The notes under the pieces are model-generated. The model was not told the origin of the DNA, did not search any database, and was given only the letters and a program-made list of their open reading frames with translations. A program made the position numbers and the translations under genes. Source: an uncultured Plesiomonas sp. (lineage in GTDB: Bacteria; Pseudomonadota; Gammaproteobacteria; Enterobacterales; CAMTGL01). Taken from it: a DNA stretch of 5,295 nucleotides. Numbering within the stretch: the stretch's first letter is position 1; every line of letters starts with the position of its first letter. Positions 1 through 5,295 of the stretch are shown here, in pieces. The stretch lies in contig CAMTGL010000146.1 in assembly GCA_947071955.1 (NCBI GenBank), positions 1-5,295 of the forward strand, read 5' to 3'.

Positions 1-767
1 TGACAGATTTAGCCTCGGGCGATTGTTATCAGGTTAATCTAGCACAACGTTTTAGCGCGCCATATACCGGCAGTGAGTGGGATGCTTTTTTACGCTTAAA
101 CCAGTCTAACCAAGCCCCGTTCTCTGCATTTATCCGTTTAAAGCAAGGCGCTCTTCTTAGTGTATCCCCCGAACGGTTTTTGGCTGTTACCGGTACGCAG
201 GTGGTCACCCGCCCGATTAAAGGCACTCGCCCACGCAGTACTGACCCTATTTTGGATAGAGCAGAAGCCGCGGCACTGGCCATGTCAGAAAAGGATCAGT
301 CAGAAAACCTGATGATTGTTGATCTGATGCGCAATGACATTGGCCGTGTGGCAAAAGCCGGCAGTGTGACAGTGCCCGAGCTGTTTGTGATTGAGAGCTT
401 CCCAGCAGTGCATCACTTGGTCAGTACTGTGCAGGCAGAGCTGGAAGAAACGCAACGCAATACCGATTTGCTACGAGCCTGTTTTCCGGGCGGTTCTATC
501 ACAGGTGCGCCTAAAATTCGCGCGATGCAGATTATTGATGAGCTTGAACCACAGCGGCGCAGCTTTTACTGCGGCAGTATTGGCTATTTAAGCTGTTGTG
601 GGCGGATGGATACGAGCATTACTATTCGTACTTTAGTGGCAAATCAGGGAAAACTGCACTGCTGGGCTGGTGGTGGTATTGTGGCAGACAGCCGTGCCGA
701 TGATGAGTATCAAGAGACACTGGATAAAGTGGGCCGTATTCTACCAGTATTGGCTAATACGCTATGA
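1..767 (+). CDS. pabB: Aminodeoxychorismate synthase component I (PabB), 5'-truncated by window edge
   Basis: PabB, with the glutamine amidotransferase PabA, converts chorismate plus glutamine-derived ammonia to 4-amino-4-deoxychorismate, the precursor of p-aminobenzoate and folate, in the cytoplasm. The frame is open from the window start (first full codon at 3) to TGA at 765-767, giving 254 residues; E. coli PabB has about 450, so the N-terminal part lies outside. Visible chorismate-binding-domain motifs, numbered in the fragment, are GDCYQVNLAQRF at 6-17, SPERF near 54-58, PIKGT at 71-75, ENLMIVDLMRND at 101-112, FPGGSITGAPK at 161-171 and GGGIVADS at 223-230. The lysine in PIKGT is the hallmark separating PabB from anthranilate synthase TrpE, which usually has alanine there; in E. 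coli PabB this lysine attacks chorismate. The fragment contains no PabA-type amidotransferase. It overlaps nudL by four bases (ATGA). An internal TTG at 180 is not a start, because conserved PabB sequence continues upstream of it. Confidence 0.96.
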   Translation, partial: TDLASGDCYQVNLAQRFSAPYTGSEWDAFLRLNQSNQAPFSAFIRLKQGALLSVSPERFLAVTGTQVVTRPIKGTRPRSTDPILDRAEAAALAMSEKDQSENLMIVDLMRNDIGRVAKAGSVTVPELFVIESFPAVHHLVSTVQAELEETQRNTDLLRACFPGGSITGAPKIRAMQIIDELEPQRRSFYCGSIGYLSCCGRMDTSITIRTLVANQGKLHCWAGGGIVADSRADDEYQETLDKVGRILPVLANTL

Positions 768-1345
768 ACCCAATGCTGGCGAAGATACAGACACGTTTTC
801 TGCTGCAAACGGCAGTAAAACCGGCAGTATCTGCGTTTATCAGTACGACAACAATGCGTTCAGCCGCCGTGCTGATCCCGCTGGTTAACCGCGCTGAGCC
901 GCAGTTGCTGTTAACGCAGCGGGCGTTGCATCTTCGCCATCACGCCGGACAAATTGCCTTTCCGGGCGGACGCAAAGAGCCCCGTGATGGTTCACTGATC
1001 ATGACAGCGCTACGGGAAACTCAAGAGGAAATTGGCCTGACAGCCGAGCATATTCAGATTTGGGGAACACTGCCCGCGATCAGCACGGTCAGTGGTTACT
1101 TAGTCACACCTGTGATTGGTCTGGTACAGCCAAACTTTGTGTTACACGCCGATACCAATGAAGTGAGTGATATTTTTGAGTTACCGCTAGCCAATTTTTT
1201 GGCTCTGCCGGAGTATCATGGGTGGCAAGTCATCCGCCAACACAATAGAACGCCACACTCTGTCTACGCAATTACGGTGAACCAAAAAACAATCTGGGGC
1301 GCAACGGCGGCAATGCTACGTAACTTCGTACAGCACATCACATAA
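764..1345 (+). CDS. nudL: Nudix hydrolase NudL/YeaB, probable CoA pyrophosphatase
   Basis: Predicted cytoplasmic Nudix enzyme of 193 residues (E. coli NudL has 192) that, by family, hydrolyses coenzyme A and its derivatives to phosphopantetheine and adenosine 3',5'-bisphosphate. The CoA-specific signature precedes the Nudix box and is complete: LLTQRA at 49-54, R58, G62 and FPGG at 66-69. The catalytic Nudix helix follows as REtqEEiGL at 84-92, with E88 and E89 the expected metal ligands. The glutamate normally found eight residues before the arginine of the box is glycine here; E. coli NudL also lacks it, so this is not damage. The ATG at 764 overlaps the pabB stop as ATGA and no clear Shine-Dalgarno precedes it, which suggests translational coupling. 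This start leaves about 33 residues before the AAVLIP strand, as in E. coli. A later ATG at 773 is possible. The assignment to the family is firm; the substrate is inferred. Confidence 0.93.
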   Translation: MNPMLAKIQTRFLLQTAVKPAVSAFISTTTMRSAAVLIPLVNRAEPQLLLTQRALHLRHHAGQIAFPGGRKEPRDGSLIMTALRETQEEIGLTAEHIQIWGTLPAISTVSGYLVTPVIGLVQPNFVLHADTNEVSDIFELPLANFLALPEYHGWQVIRQHNRTPHSVYAITVNQKTIWGATAAMLRNFVQHIT

Positions 1346-1395
1346 TGTGGTTCAAAATGTCACATCTTATTCAAAAATAACAAATTCCCGTCAAA

Positions 1396-1417
1396 TCTAG
1401 TGATCAAAATCACATTG
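1396..1417. promoter_or_regulatory. Probable CRP (cAMP receptor protein) binding site upstream of sdaC
   Basis: The sequence AGTGA (1399-1403), six bases, then TCACA (1410-1414) matches the CRP consensus TGTGA-N6-TCACA at 9 of 10 core positions. The centre lies at 1406.5, about 90 bp upstream of the start point expected from the -10-like hexamer at 1485-1490. That fits a class I (upstream-activating) position. The inner bases also give TGAT-N4-ATCA, the core of an FNR site, but the flanking G and C on the two half-sites are the CRP-type discriminators. The E. coli sdaC-sdaB operon is reported to depend on CRP, which supports the call. Confidence 0.75.
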
Positions 1418-1419
1418 AT

Positions 1420-1441
1420 TCATCTGATATATTCATCAGAT
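1420..1441. repeat. Paired TCATCWGAT element, also an inverted repeat
   Basis: TCATCTGAT (1420-1428) and TCATCAGAT (1433-1441) form a direct repeat with a 13-bp period. The same stretch is also an inverted repeat with 7-base arms, ATCTGAT (1422-1428) and ATCAGAT (1435-1441), around six bases. It starts a few bases after the probable CRP site, in the sdaC upstream region. It could be an operator for a dimeric regulator. It does not match the ArgR, TyrR or FNR consensus patterns as I know them, so no regulator is named. Confidence 0.45.
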
Positions 1442-1461
1442 CACAGAAAATGCATGCTGAC

Positions 1462-1490
1462 ATATCTTTGACAGAGTAACCCTCTATACT
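1462..1490 (+). promoter_or_regulatory. Candidate sdaC promoter
   Basis: TATACT at 1485-1490 is a five-of-six match to the sigma-70 -10 hexamer. The hexamer 17 bp upstream (1462-1467, ATATCT) is a poor -35, which is common at CRP-activated promoters. A perfect TTGACA sits at 1468-1473 but only 11 bp before the -10, too close for normal sigma-70 use. Transcription would begin near 1497 and give a leader of about 44 nt before the sdaC start. Confidence 0.5.
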
Positions 1491-1525
1491 CCCGCGCCAA
1501 CAACCAATAATATTCTAAATTCCCC

Positions 1526-1533
1526 AAGGGTGA
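1526..1533 (+). promoter_or_regulatory. Ribosome binding site of sdaC
   Basis: AAGGGTGA ends 7 nt before the ATG at 1541 and can pair with the 16S rRNA tail with one mismatch. It supports this ATG as the sdaC start. Confidence 0.65.
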
Positions 1534-1540
1534 CGGCGAA

Positions 1541-2815
1541 ATGAAATCAGAAGCAACTGTCAATACAGTAGCAAATACTGCAAATATACCGTGGAGCAAA
1601 CAAGATACTACATGGGTGCTAAGCCTGTTTGGTACTGCTGTCGGTGCAGGTATTTTATTTTTACCGATTAACGCCGGTATGGGTGGTTTTTGGCCGCTGC
1701 TGGTCATGGCGCTGATTGTTGGCCCAATGACCTATTTAGCTCACCGTGGTATGTGCCGTTTTGTTCTGTCTTCTTCAAAGCCAGGCAGCGACATTACTGA
1801 GGTGGTTGAAGAGCATTTCGGAAAAACTGCCGGTAAGCTGATCACCCTGCTGTACTTCTTTGCTATCTACCCTATCGTGCTGATTTACGGTGTAGGTATC
1901 ACCAACACGGTTGACTCTTTCATGGTTAACCAGCTGGGCATGGAGTCTATCCCGCGTGGCATTCTGTCTATCGTACTTATTCTGGGTATGATGTCAGTCA
2001 TGATCGCCGGTGAAAAGCTGATGCTGAAAGTCACCGAGTTTCTGGTGTACCCGCTTGTTGCTATTCTGGCATTCCTGTCTATCTACCTGATTCAAGACTG
2101 GAATACTTCAATGCTGACAGCACCGATGCCATCATTTGCTGATTTTGGTTCAACATTGTGGCTCACCATTCCGGTACTGATTTTTGCGTTTAACCATTCA
2201 CCTGCAATCTCTGCCTTCTCTATGGCACAGCAGCGTACTTACGGTGAAAATGCAGAGCGTCGTGCTAGCCAAATTCTAAAGCGCACTTCACTGATGCTGC
2301 TTGGTTTTGTTATGTTCTTCGTATTTAGCTGCGTACTTAGCCTGAGCCCAGCAGATTTAGCTGCAGCGAAGCAGCAAAATATCGCAGTTCTGTCATACTT
2401 AGCAAACAAGCATGAAAGCCCGTTTATCTCTTACTTAGGCCCGTTGATCGCCTTCGTTGCTATCGTAAGTTCTTTCTTCGGCCACTACTTAGGTGCGCGT
2501 GAAGGTCTAAATGGCTTAATTGTTAAGCAACTGCGCTCAAATGGTAAGACTCCTGACATTAAGAAGATTGACCGTTTCACTGTAGTGTTTATGATTGCAA
2601 CCTTGTGGATTGTTGCTTCCATCAACCCAAGCATTCTGGGTATGATTGAATCACTCGGCGGCCCAATCATTGCCATGATTCTGTTTATCATGCCAATGTA
2701 CGCAATCCGTAAAGTACCTGCGATGCAGAAGTACAGAAGCGACAAGTTAAGCAATGCCTTCGTTGTACTGATGGGCTCTGTAGCAATCTCTGCGATTGTG
2801 TTCAGCCTGGTCTAA
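1541..2815 (+). CDS. sdaC: Serine:proton symporter SdaC
   Basis: Inner-membrane L-serine uptake protein of the HAAAP (hydroxy and aromatic amino acid permease) family, driven by the proton gradient. It has 424 residues against 429 for E. coli SdaC and is recognisably similar along its whole length. A short polar N-terminus (1-23) leads into the first membrane segment with GTAVGAGILFLPINAG at 31-46, the family's substrate-site region. Other conserved blocks are DITEVVEEHFG (84-94), LLYFFAIYP (103-111), FNHSP (217-221), a central CVLSLSPADLAAAK block, GHYLGAREG and, near the C-terminus, LGGPIIAMILFIMPMYAI followed by KVPAM. Hydrophobic blocks are consistent with about 11 helices; there is no cleavable signal peptide. 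It is preceded by a probable CRP site and followed by a strong terminator, then sdaA, whose enzyme uses the imported serine. Related HAAAP members transport threonine (TdcC), tryptophan or tyrosine, but the SdaC-like sequence and the sdaA neighbour favour serine. Confidence 0.96.
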   Translation: MKSEATVNTVANTANIPWSKQDTTWVLSLFGTAVGAGILFLPINAGMGGFWPLLVMALIVGPMTYLAHRGMCRFVLSSSKPGSDITEVVEEHFGKTAGKLITLLYFFAIYPIVLIYGVGITNTVDSFMVNQLGMESIPRGILSIVLILGMMSVMIAGEKLMLKVTEFLVYPLVAILAFLSIYLIQDWNTSMLTAPMPSFADFGSTLWLTIPVLIFAFNHSPAISAFSMAQQRTYGENAERRASQILKRTSLMLLGFVMFFVFSCVLSLSPADLAAAKQQNIAVLSYLANKHESPFISYLGPLIAFVAIVSSFFGHYLGAREGLNGLIVKQLRSNGKTPDIKKIDRFTVVFMIATLWIVASINPSILGMIESLGGPIIAMILFIMPMYAIRKVPAMQKYRSDKLSNAFVVLMGSVAISAIVFSLV

Positions 2816-2843
2816 CAAGCAGAAAGCAAACATCCATGGATGG

Positions 2844-2880
2844 AGGGGAGCAGGTTTTTACCTGCTCCCCTTTGTGGTTT
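2844..2880 (+). terminator. Rho-independent terminator after sdaC
   Basis: GGGGAGCAGGT (2845-2855) and ACCTGCTCCCC (2860-2870) form a perfect 11-bp GC-rich stem with a four-T loop, extendable by an A-T pair (2844/2871). The T tract after it is interrupted (TTTGTGGTTT), so termination may be partial. It starts about 30 bp after the sdaC stop, so sdaA is probably also transcribed from its own promoter. A perfect 12-base palindrome, CATCCATGGATG (2831-2842), lies just before the stem. Confidence 0.85.
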
Positions 2881-2916
2881 GTGCATAAACAGCACCACGG
2901 ATAAATACAACTTACT

Positions 2917-2940
2917 TTAGCGTTGAGATATCAGCGCTAA
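2917..2940. repeat. Imperfect palindrome upstream of sdaA, possible operator
   Basis: Arms TTAGCGTTGA (2917-2926) and TCAGCGCTAA (2931-2940) flank GATA and match at 9 of 10 positions, with the remaining pair a G-T. It lies 53-76 bp upstream of the sdaA GTG and overlaps the best -35-like hexamer, a position suited to a repressor operator. It could instead fold in a read-through transcript, but no T tract follows, so it is not a terminator. The regulator is unknown. Confidence 0.45.
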
Positions 2941-2951
2941 CACCCTAATTT
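2923..2951 (+). promoter_or_regulatory. Candidate sdaA promoter
   Basis: TTGAGA (2923-2928), a five-of-six -35 match, is followed after 17 bp by TAATTT (2946-2951), a weak three-of-six -10. Transcription would start near 2958 and give a leader of about 35 nt. The call rests mainly on spacing and on the terminator upstream; it is tentative. Confidence 0.35.
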
Positions 2952-2980
2952 GATTGACCAATTTGGCCTGTGGCCTCATT

Positions 2981-2986
2981 GAGGAG
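2981..2986 (+). promoter_or_regulatory. Ribosome binding site of sdaA (decides the GTG start)
   Basis: GAGGAG ends 6 nt before the GTG at 2993. The open frame extends upstream to a TTG at 2954, but that codon has no Shine-Dalgarno sequence and would add 13 residues absent from E. coli SdaA. The GTG start is therefore preferred. Confidence 0.88.
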
Positions 2987-2992
2987 AACACC

Positions 2993-4360
2993 GTGATTAG
3001 CGTATTCGACATGTACAAAATCGGTATTGGCCCGTCAAGCTCACACACTGTTGGGCCAATGAAAGCCGGTAAACAGTTCGTCGATGAGTTGGTAACCATG
3101 GGGCGTCTCAAGGATGTGACCCGCATTGCCGTTGATGTTTACGGCTCACTGTCTCTTACCGGTAAAGGGCATCATACTGATATCGCTATCATTATGGGCC
3201 TAGCTGGTAACATGCCGGATACCGTGGATATCGACAGCATTCCAGCTTTTATTCACAACGTTGAAACGACCGAGCGTTTAGCATTAGCAAAAAATGCACA
3301 CGAGGTTGAGTTCCCGCGTGAAGGTGGAATGAACTTCCACAACACAAATCTTGAACTGCATGAAAATGCGATGCAAATCCACGCCTTTTCCAACAATGAG
3401 AAAGTATTAAGCAAAACTTACTTCTCAATTGGTGGCGGTTTTATTGTGGATGAAGAGCATTTTGGTAAAGAGCAAGCCTCTTCATTTGTAATGCCATACC
3501 CATTCAACCATGCATCAGATCTGCTGGCACATTGCCAAGCAACCGGTCTGTCACTGTCAGGCTTAGTGCTACAAAATGAGCTGGCCATGCACAGCATGGA
3601 AGAGATTGAGCACTACTTCCAAGCTGTCTGGAAAACCATGCAAGATTGTATGGACCGCGGCCTGAACACCGAAGGTTATCTGCCCGGCCCACTGCGTGTT
3701 CCACGCCGTGCCTCTTCGCTGCACCGTTTGCTGATTACGTCAGACAAGCTGTCGAGCGATCCGATGAATGTGGTTGACTGGGTCAACATGTTCGCACTGG
3801 CCGTAAGCGAAGAGAATGCGGCCGGTGGCCGTGTCGTGACTGCACCAACCAATGGCGCATGTGGCATTATTCCTGCGGTACTCGCCTATTATAATCACTT
3901 CATCAAGCCGGTTACCGATGAAGAGTGCCGCCGTTACTTCTTTGCTTCCGGTGTTATTGGTGCGCTATACAAAATGAACGCCTCTATCTCGGGTGCTGAA
4001 GTAGGCTGTCAAGGCGAAGTGGGTGTTGCCTGTTCAATGGCTGCTGCAGGTCTGGCAGAATTGCTGGGTGGCTCACCTGAGCAAGTGTGTATTGCCGCAG
4101 AAATCGGCATGGAGCACAACTTAGGCCTGACCTGTGACCCTGTTGCAGGCCAAGTTCAAGTGCCTTGTATCGAGCGTAACGCAATTGCCTCAATGAAAGC
4201 GATTAACTCTGCGCGTATGGCGATGCGCCGTACCAGTGAGCCGCGTGTGTCACTTGATAAAGTGATCGAAACCATGCTGGAAACCGGTAAAGACATGAAC
4301 GCCAAATACCGTGAAACCTCACGCGGTGGTCTGGCTATCAAAGTGGTACACTGCGATTAA
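2993..4360 (+). CDS. sdaA: L-serine ammonia-lyase (L-serine deaminase), iron-sulfur type
   Basis: Cytoplasmic enzyme converting L-serine to pyruvate and ammonium with an oxygen-sensitive [4Fe-4S] cluster rather than pyridoxal phosphate. From the GTG start it has 455 residues, against 454 for E. coli SdaA, and the two align throughout. The N-terminal (beta) domain opens with FDMYKIGIGPSSSHTVGP at residues 5-22; the catalytic alpha domain fills roughly the second half, with GGRVVTAPTNGACG, NASISGAEVGCQGEVG and NLGLTCDPVAG blocks. The cluster cysteines expected by comparison with the Legionella enzyme are C339, C381 and C392, with the family spacing of 42 and 11. The penultimate C454 in the ending HCD is the likely C-terminal tail cysteine that caps the cluster in that structure. 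The product could equally be named SdaB, a close paralogue; the position next to pabB-nudL matches E. coli sdaA. Upstream lie the sdaC terminator and a palindrome; downstream lie two stem-loops. The gene is intact. Confidence 0.96.
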   Translation: MISVFDMYKIGIGPSSSHTVGPMKAGKQFVDELVTMGRLKDVTRIAVDVYGSLSLTGKGHHTDIAIIMGLAGNMPDTVDIDSIPAFIHNVETTERLALAKNAHEVEFPREGGMNFHNTNLELHENAMQIHAFSNNEKVLSKTYFSIGGGFIVDEEHFGKEQASSFVMPYPFNHASDLLAHCQATGLSLSGLVLQNELAMHSMEEIEHYFQAVWKTMQDCMDRGLNTEGYLPGPLRVPRRASSLHRLLITSDKLSSDPMNVVDWVNMFALAVSEENAAGGRVVTAPTNGACGIIPAVLAYYNHFIKPVTDEECRRYFFASGVIGALYKMNASISGAEVGCQGEVGVACSMAAAGLAELLGGSPEQVCIAAEIGMEHNLGLTCDPVAGQVQVPCIERNAIASMKAINSARMAMRRTSEPRVSLDKVIETMLETGKDMNAKYRETSRGGLAIKVVHCD

Positions 4361-4396
4361 TCTGGTGCGATGAGTCCAATTTGTTGCATTAACACA

Positions 4397-4424
4397 AATG
4401 ATCACCTCATTTTCGGTGGTCATT
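4397..4424. other. Stem-loop in the sdaA 3' region
   Basis: AATGATCACC (4397-4406) and GGTGGTCATT (4415-4424) form a 10-bp stem with one G-U pair and an 8-base loop. It lies 36 bp after the sdaA stop. No T tract follows on the plus strand, so it is not a standard terminator. It may protect the sdaA transcript end or serve as a protein site. Confidence 0.5.
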
Positions 4425-4456
4425 AAATAAAGTTAAGCACAGCAGATAAACAAACC

Positions 4457-4485
4457 AAGCCGGTGCACCTTGTACCGGCTTTTTT
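4457..4485 (+). terminator. Rho-independent terminator of sdaA, probably bidirectional
   Basis: AAGCCGGTGCA (4457-4467) and TGTACCGGCTT (4471-4481) pair over 11 bp with one G-U and a three-base loop; the 8-bp core is AAGCCGGT/ACCGGCTT. A run of six T (4480-4485) follows on the plus strand. On the minus strand the stem is followed by GGTTTGTTTATC, T-rich enough to end the convergent methyltransferase transcript, whose stop codon is only about 10 bp from the stem. Confidence 0.9.
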
Positions 4486-4491
4486 ATCTTC

Positions 4492-5295
4492 TTAATTGAA
4501 TGACTTACGCTTCCCATGGATCATAATATTACGCGGAGTAATCGGGTGTTCGCAAAACTCACCTAACTGAACATCATACCCCTGTTCTTGCAGATACAAT
4601 GCCCGATCAAGTGCCAGCCAGATCTCTATCGGCCGACGGAATAAATGCCTAACCAGTTCGGTTCTACTGACCTGTAGATGGCGTTGCTGCCCTACCCTTT
4701 CCCAGTATGCCCAATCAATCTCATCGGGTAACGCTATGCCTTTTTTCTCTGCAGCCCAATGTACAAACGCAATAAAACCTTGTGCCAATAGTGCTTTTGG
4801 TAAGTTCGGTACATTCAGATAGCAATCAACACCACGGATCTGACGCTGTAGTGCATCAAACCCCAAACGGTAACTGACCTCAATATGGCGTAAACGCTTG
4901 ATTCGCTCACCACCGGTCACTGACTCTTGCAAGCTCAACCGCAAATCATTTTTATCCAGCCTGAGCGCCGATTTTGCAGCAGCAACAGACATAGGCTGAT
5001 AAACATCCGTCGGGATTTTATGATAACAACAGGGTGATATGGTCAGAGCATCGCACGCTGCCCGAGCGCCATGTTGCAACAATTGCATATGTAACGCGCC
5101 ACAGGCGTGCAGGCCAACCGCATGTTGCTGTGCGCGGAAAAAATGCGACGCTGACGGCGCAAAAGCATCCTGCTCATAAAACTGCACTTGTGAGAGCCCC
5201 TCGGCCTTTGCCAGTACATCTCCATCAGCACAAAGTACCGACTGTAGTTCAATACACTCAACCGGCAAATTCCGCTGCGTTGCCAAGGCGCGGCC
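4492..5295 (-). CDS. SAM-dependent methyltransferase-like protein, 5'-truncated by window edge
   Basis: The minus-strand frame is open from the window edge to TAA (4494-4492), giving 267 residues that form the C-terminal part of a longer protein. The fragment begins with GRALA, which looks like the tail of a methyltransferase motif I (a GKGHLGRALA-type SAM loop), followed by a strand ending in an acidic residue (VECIE, 12-16). Then come HACGALH at 63-69 and SPCCYHK at 87-93. This order resembles the Methyltransf_32 domain family, whose bacterial and GSTCD/METTL25-like members carry HxCG and CCYH motifs. I infer a methyltransferase; substrate and cellular role are not known to me, and RNA or protein are both possible. 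The C-terminal region (about 130-267) is rich in W, R and H without motifs I can name. A TTG at 5286 is not a credible start because the SAM-loop sequence continues upstream. The gene converges on sdaA across a shared terminator and is unlikely to belong to serine metabolism. Confidence 0.8.
   Translation of the reverse strand, partial: GRALATQRNLPVECIELQSVLCADGDVLAKAEGLSQVQFYEQDAFAPSASHFFRAQQHAVGLHACGALHMQLLQHGARAACDALTISPCCYHKIPTDVYQPMSVAAAKSALRLDKNDLRLSLQESVTGGERIKRLRHIEVSYRLGFDALQRQIRGVDCYLNVPNLPKALLAQGFIAFVHWAAEKKGIALPDEIDWAYWERVGQQRHLQVSRTELVRHLFRRPIEIWLALDRALYLQEQGYDVQLGEFCEHPITPRNIMIHGKRKSFN

Noticed and set aside
29..283. Minus-strand open frame inside pabB, and similar antisense frames inside sdaC, sdaA and the methyltransferase gene
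   Set aside because: They lie wholly or mostly opposite well-conserved coding sequence, have no recognisable protein features, and no independent start signals were seen.
1346..1364. TGTGG ... TCACA just after nudL as a second CRP site
   Set aside because: The half-sites are nine bases apart instead of six and the left one is imperfect, so CRP could not contact both properly.
1345..1365. ATGTG/CACAT inverted repeat as a nudL terminator
   Set aside because: The stem has only five AT-rich pairs with an 11-base loop, and no T run follows.
2880..2895. TGTGC ... GCAC upstream of sdaA as a CRP site
   Set aside because: The right half does not match TCACA at the required spacing; only the left half resembles the consensus.
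2954..2992. Upstream TTG as the sdaA start
   Set aside because: It lacks a ribosome binding site and adds 13 residues not found in the family, whereas the GTG at 2993 has GAGGAG six bases upstream.

Overview
This window looks like chromosomal core DNA from a gammaproteobacterium. All proteins read as close relatives of Enterobacterales, Vibrionales or Aeromonadales proteins. The gene pair pabB-nudL followed by a serine deaminase matches the E. coli neighbourhood pabB-nudL(yeaB)-sdaA. Base composition is near 50% GC and even across the genes, with no sign of recent transfer: no insertion sequence, tRNA, CRISPR array or phage gene. I cannot fix the genus from the sequence alone.

Layout: the left end (1-767) is the 3' half to two thirds of pabB (folate/PABA synthesis). 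It overlaps by 4 bp with nudL (764-1345), a Nudix CoA pyrophosphatase. A 195-bp regulatory gap (1346-1540) follows, with a very good CRP-type palindrome, a second repeated/palindromic element and a -10-like hexamer. It leads into sdaC (1541-2815), a serine:proton symporter. A strong hairpin terminator and a possible operator palindrome separate sdaC from sdaA (2993-4360, GTG start), a complete iron-sulfur L-serine ammonia-lyase. The region 4361-4491 holds two stem-loops, the second a terminator that could work in both directions. The right end (4492-5295, minus strand) is the C-terminal part of a SAM-dependent methyltransferase-like protein, convergent with sdaA and cut by the window edge.

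How the genes work together: SdaC imports L-serine with protons and SdaA deaminates it to pyruvate and ammonium, so the centre is a compact serine-catabolism locus, probably switched on by cAMP-CRP when preferred sugars are scarce. In E. coli sdaC is instead paired with sdaB elsewhere, so the arrangement here brings transporter and enzyme together. pabB-nudL is a separate, probably translationally coupled pair; no convincing terminator lies between nudL and sdaC. I found no evidence for an undescribed system. The points worth a second look are the unassigned regulatory palindromes upstream of sdaC and sdaA and the poorly characterised methyltransferase.
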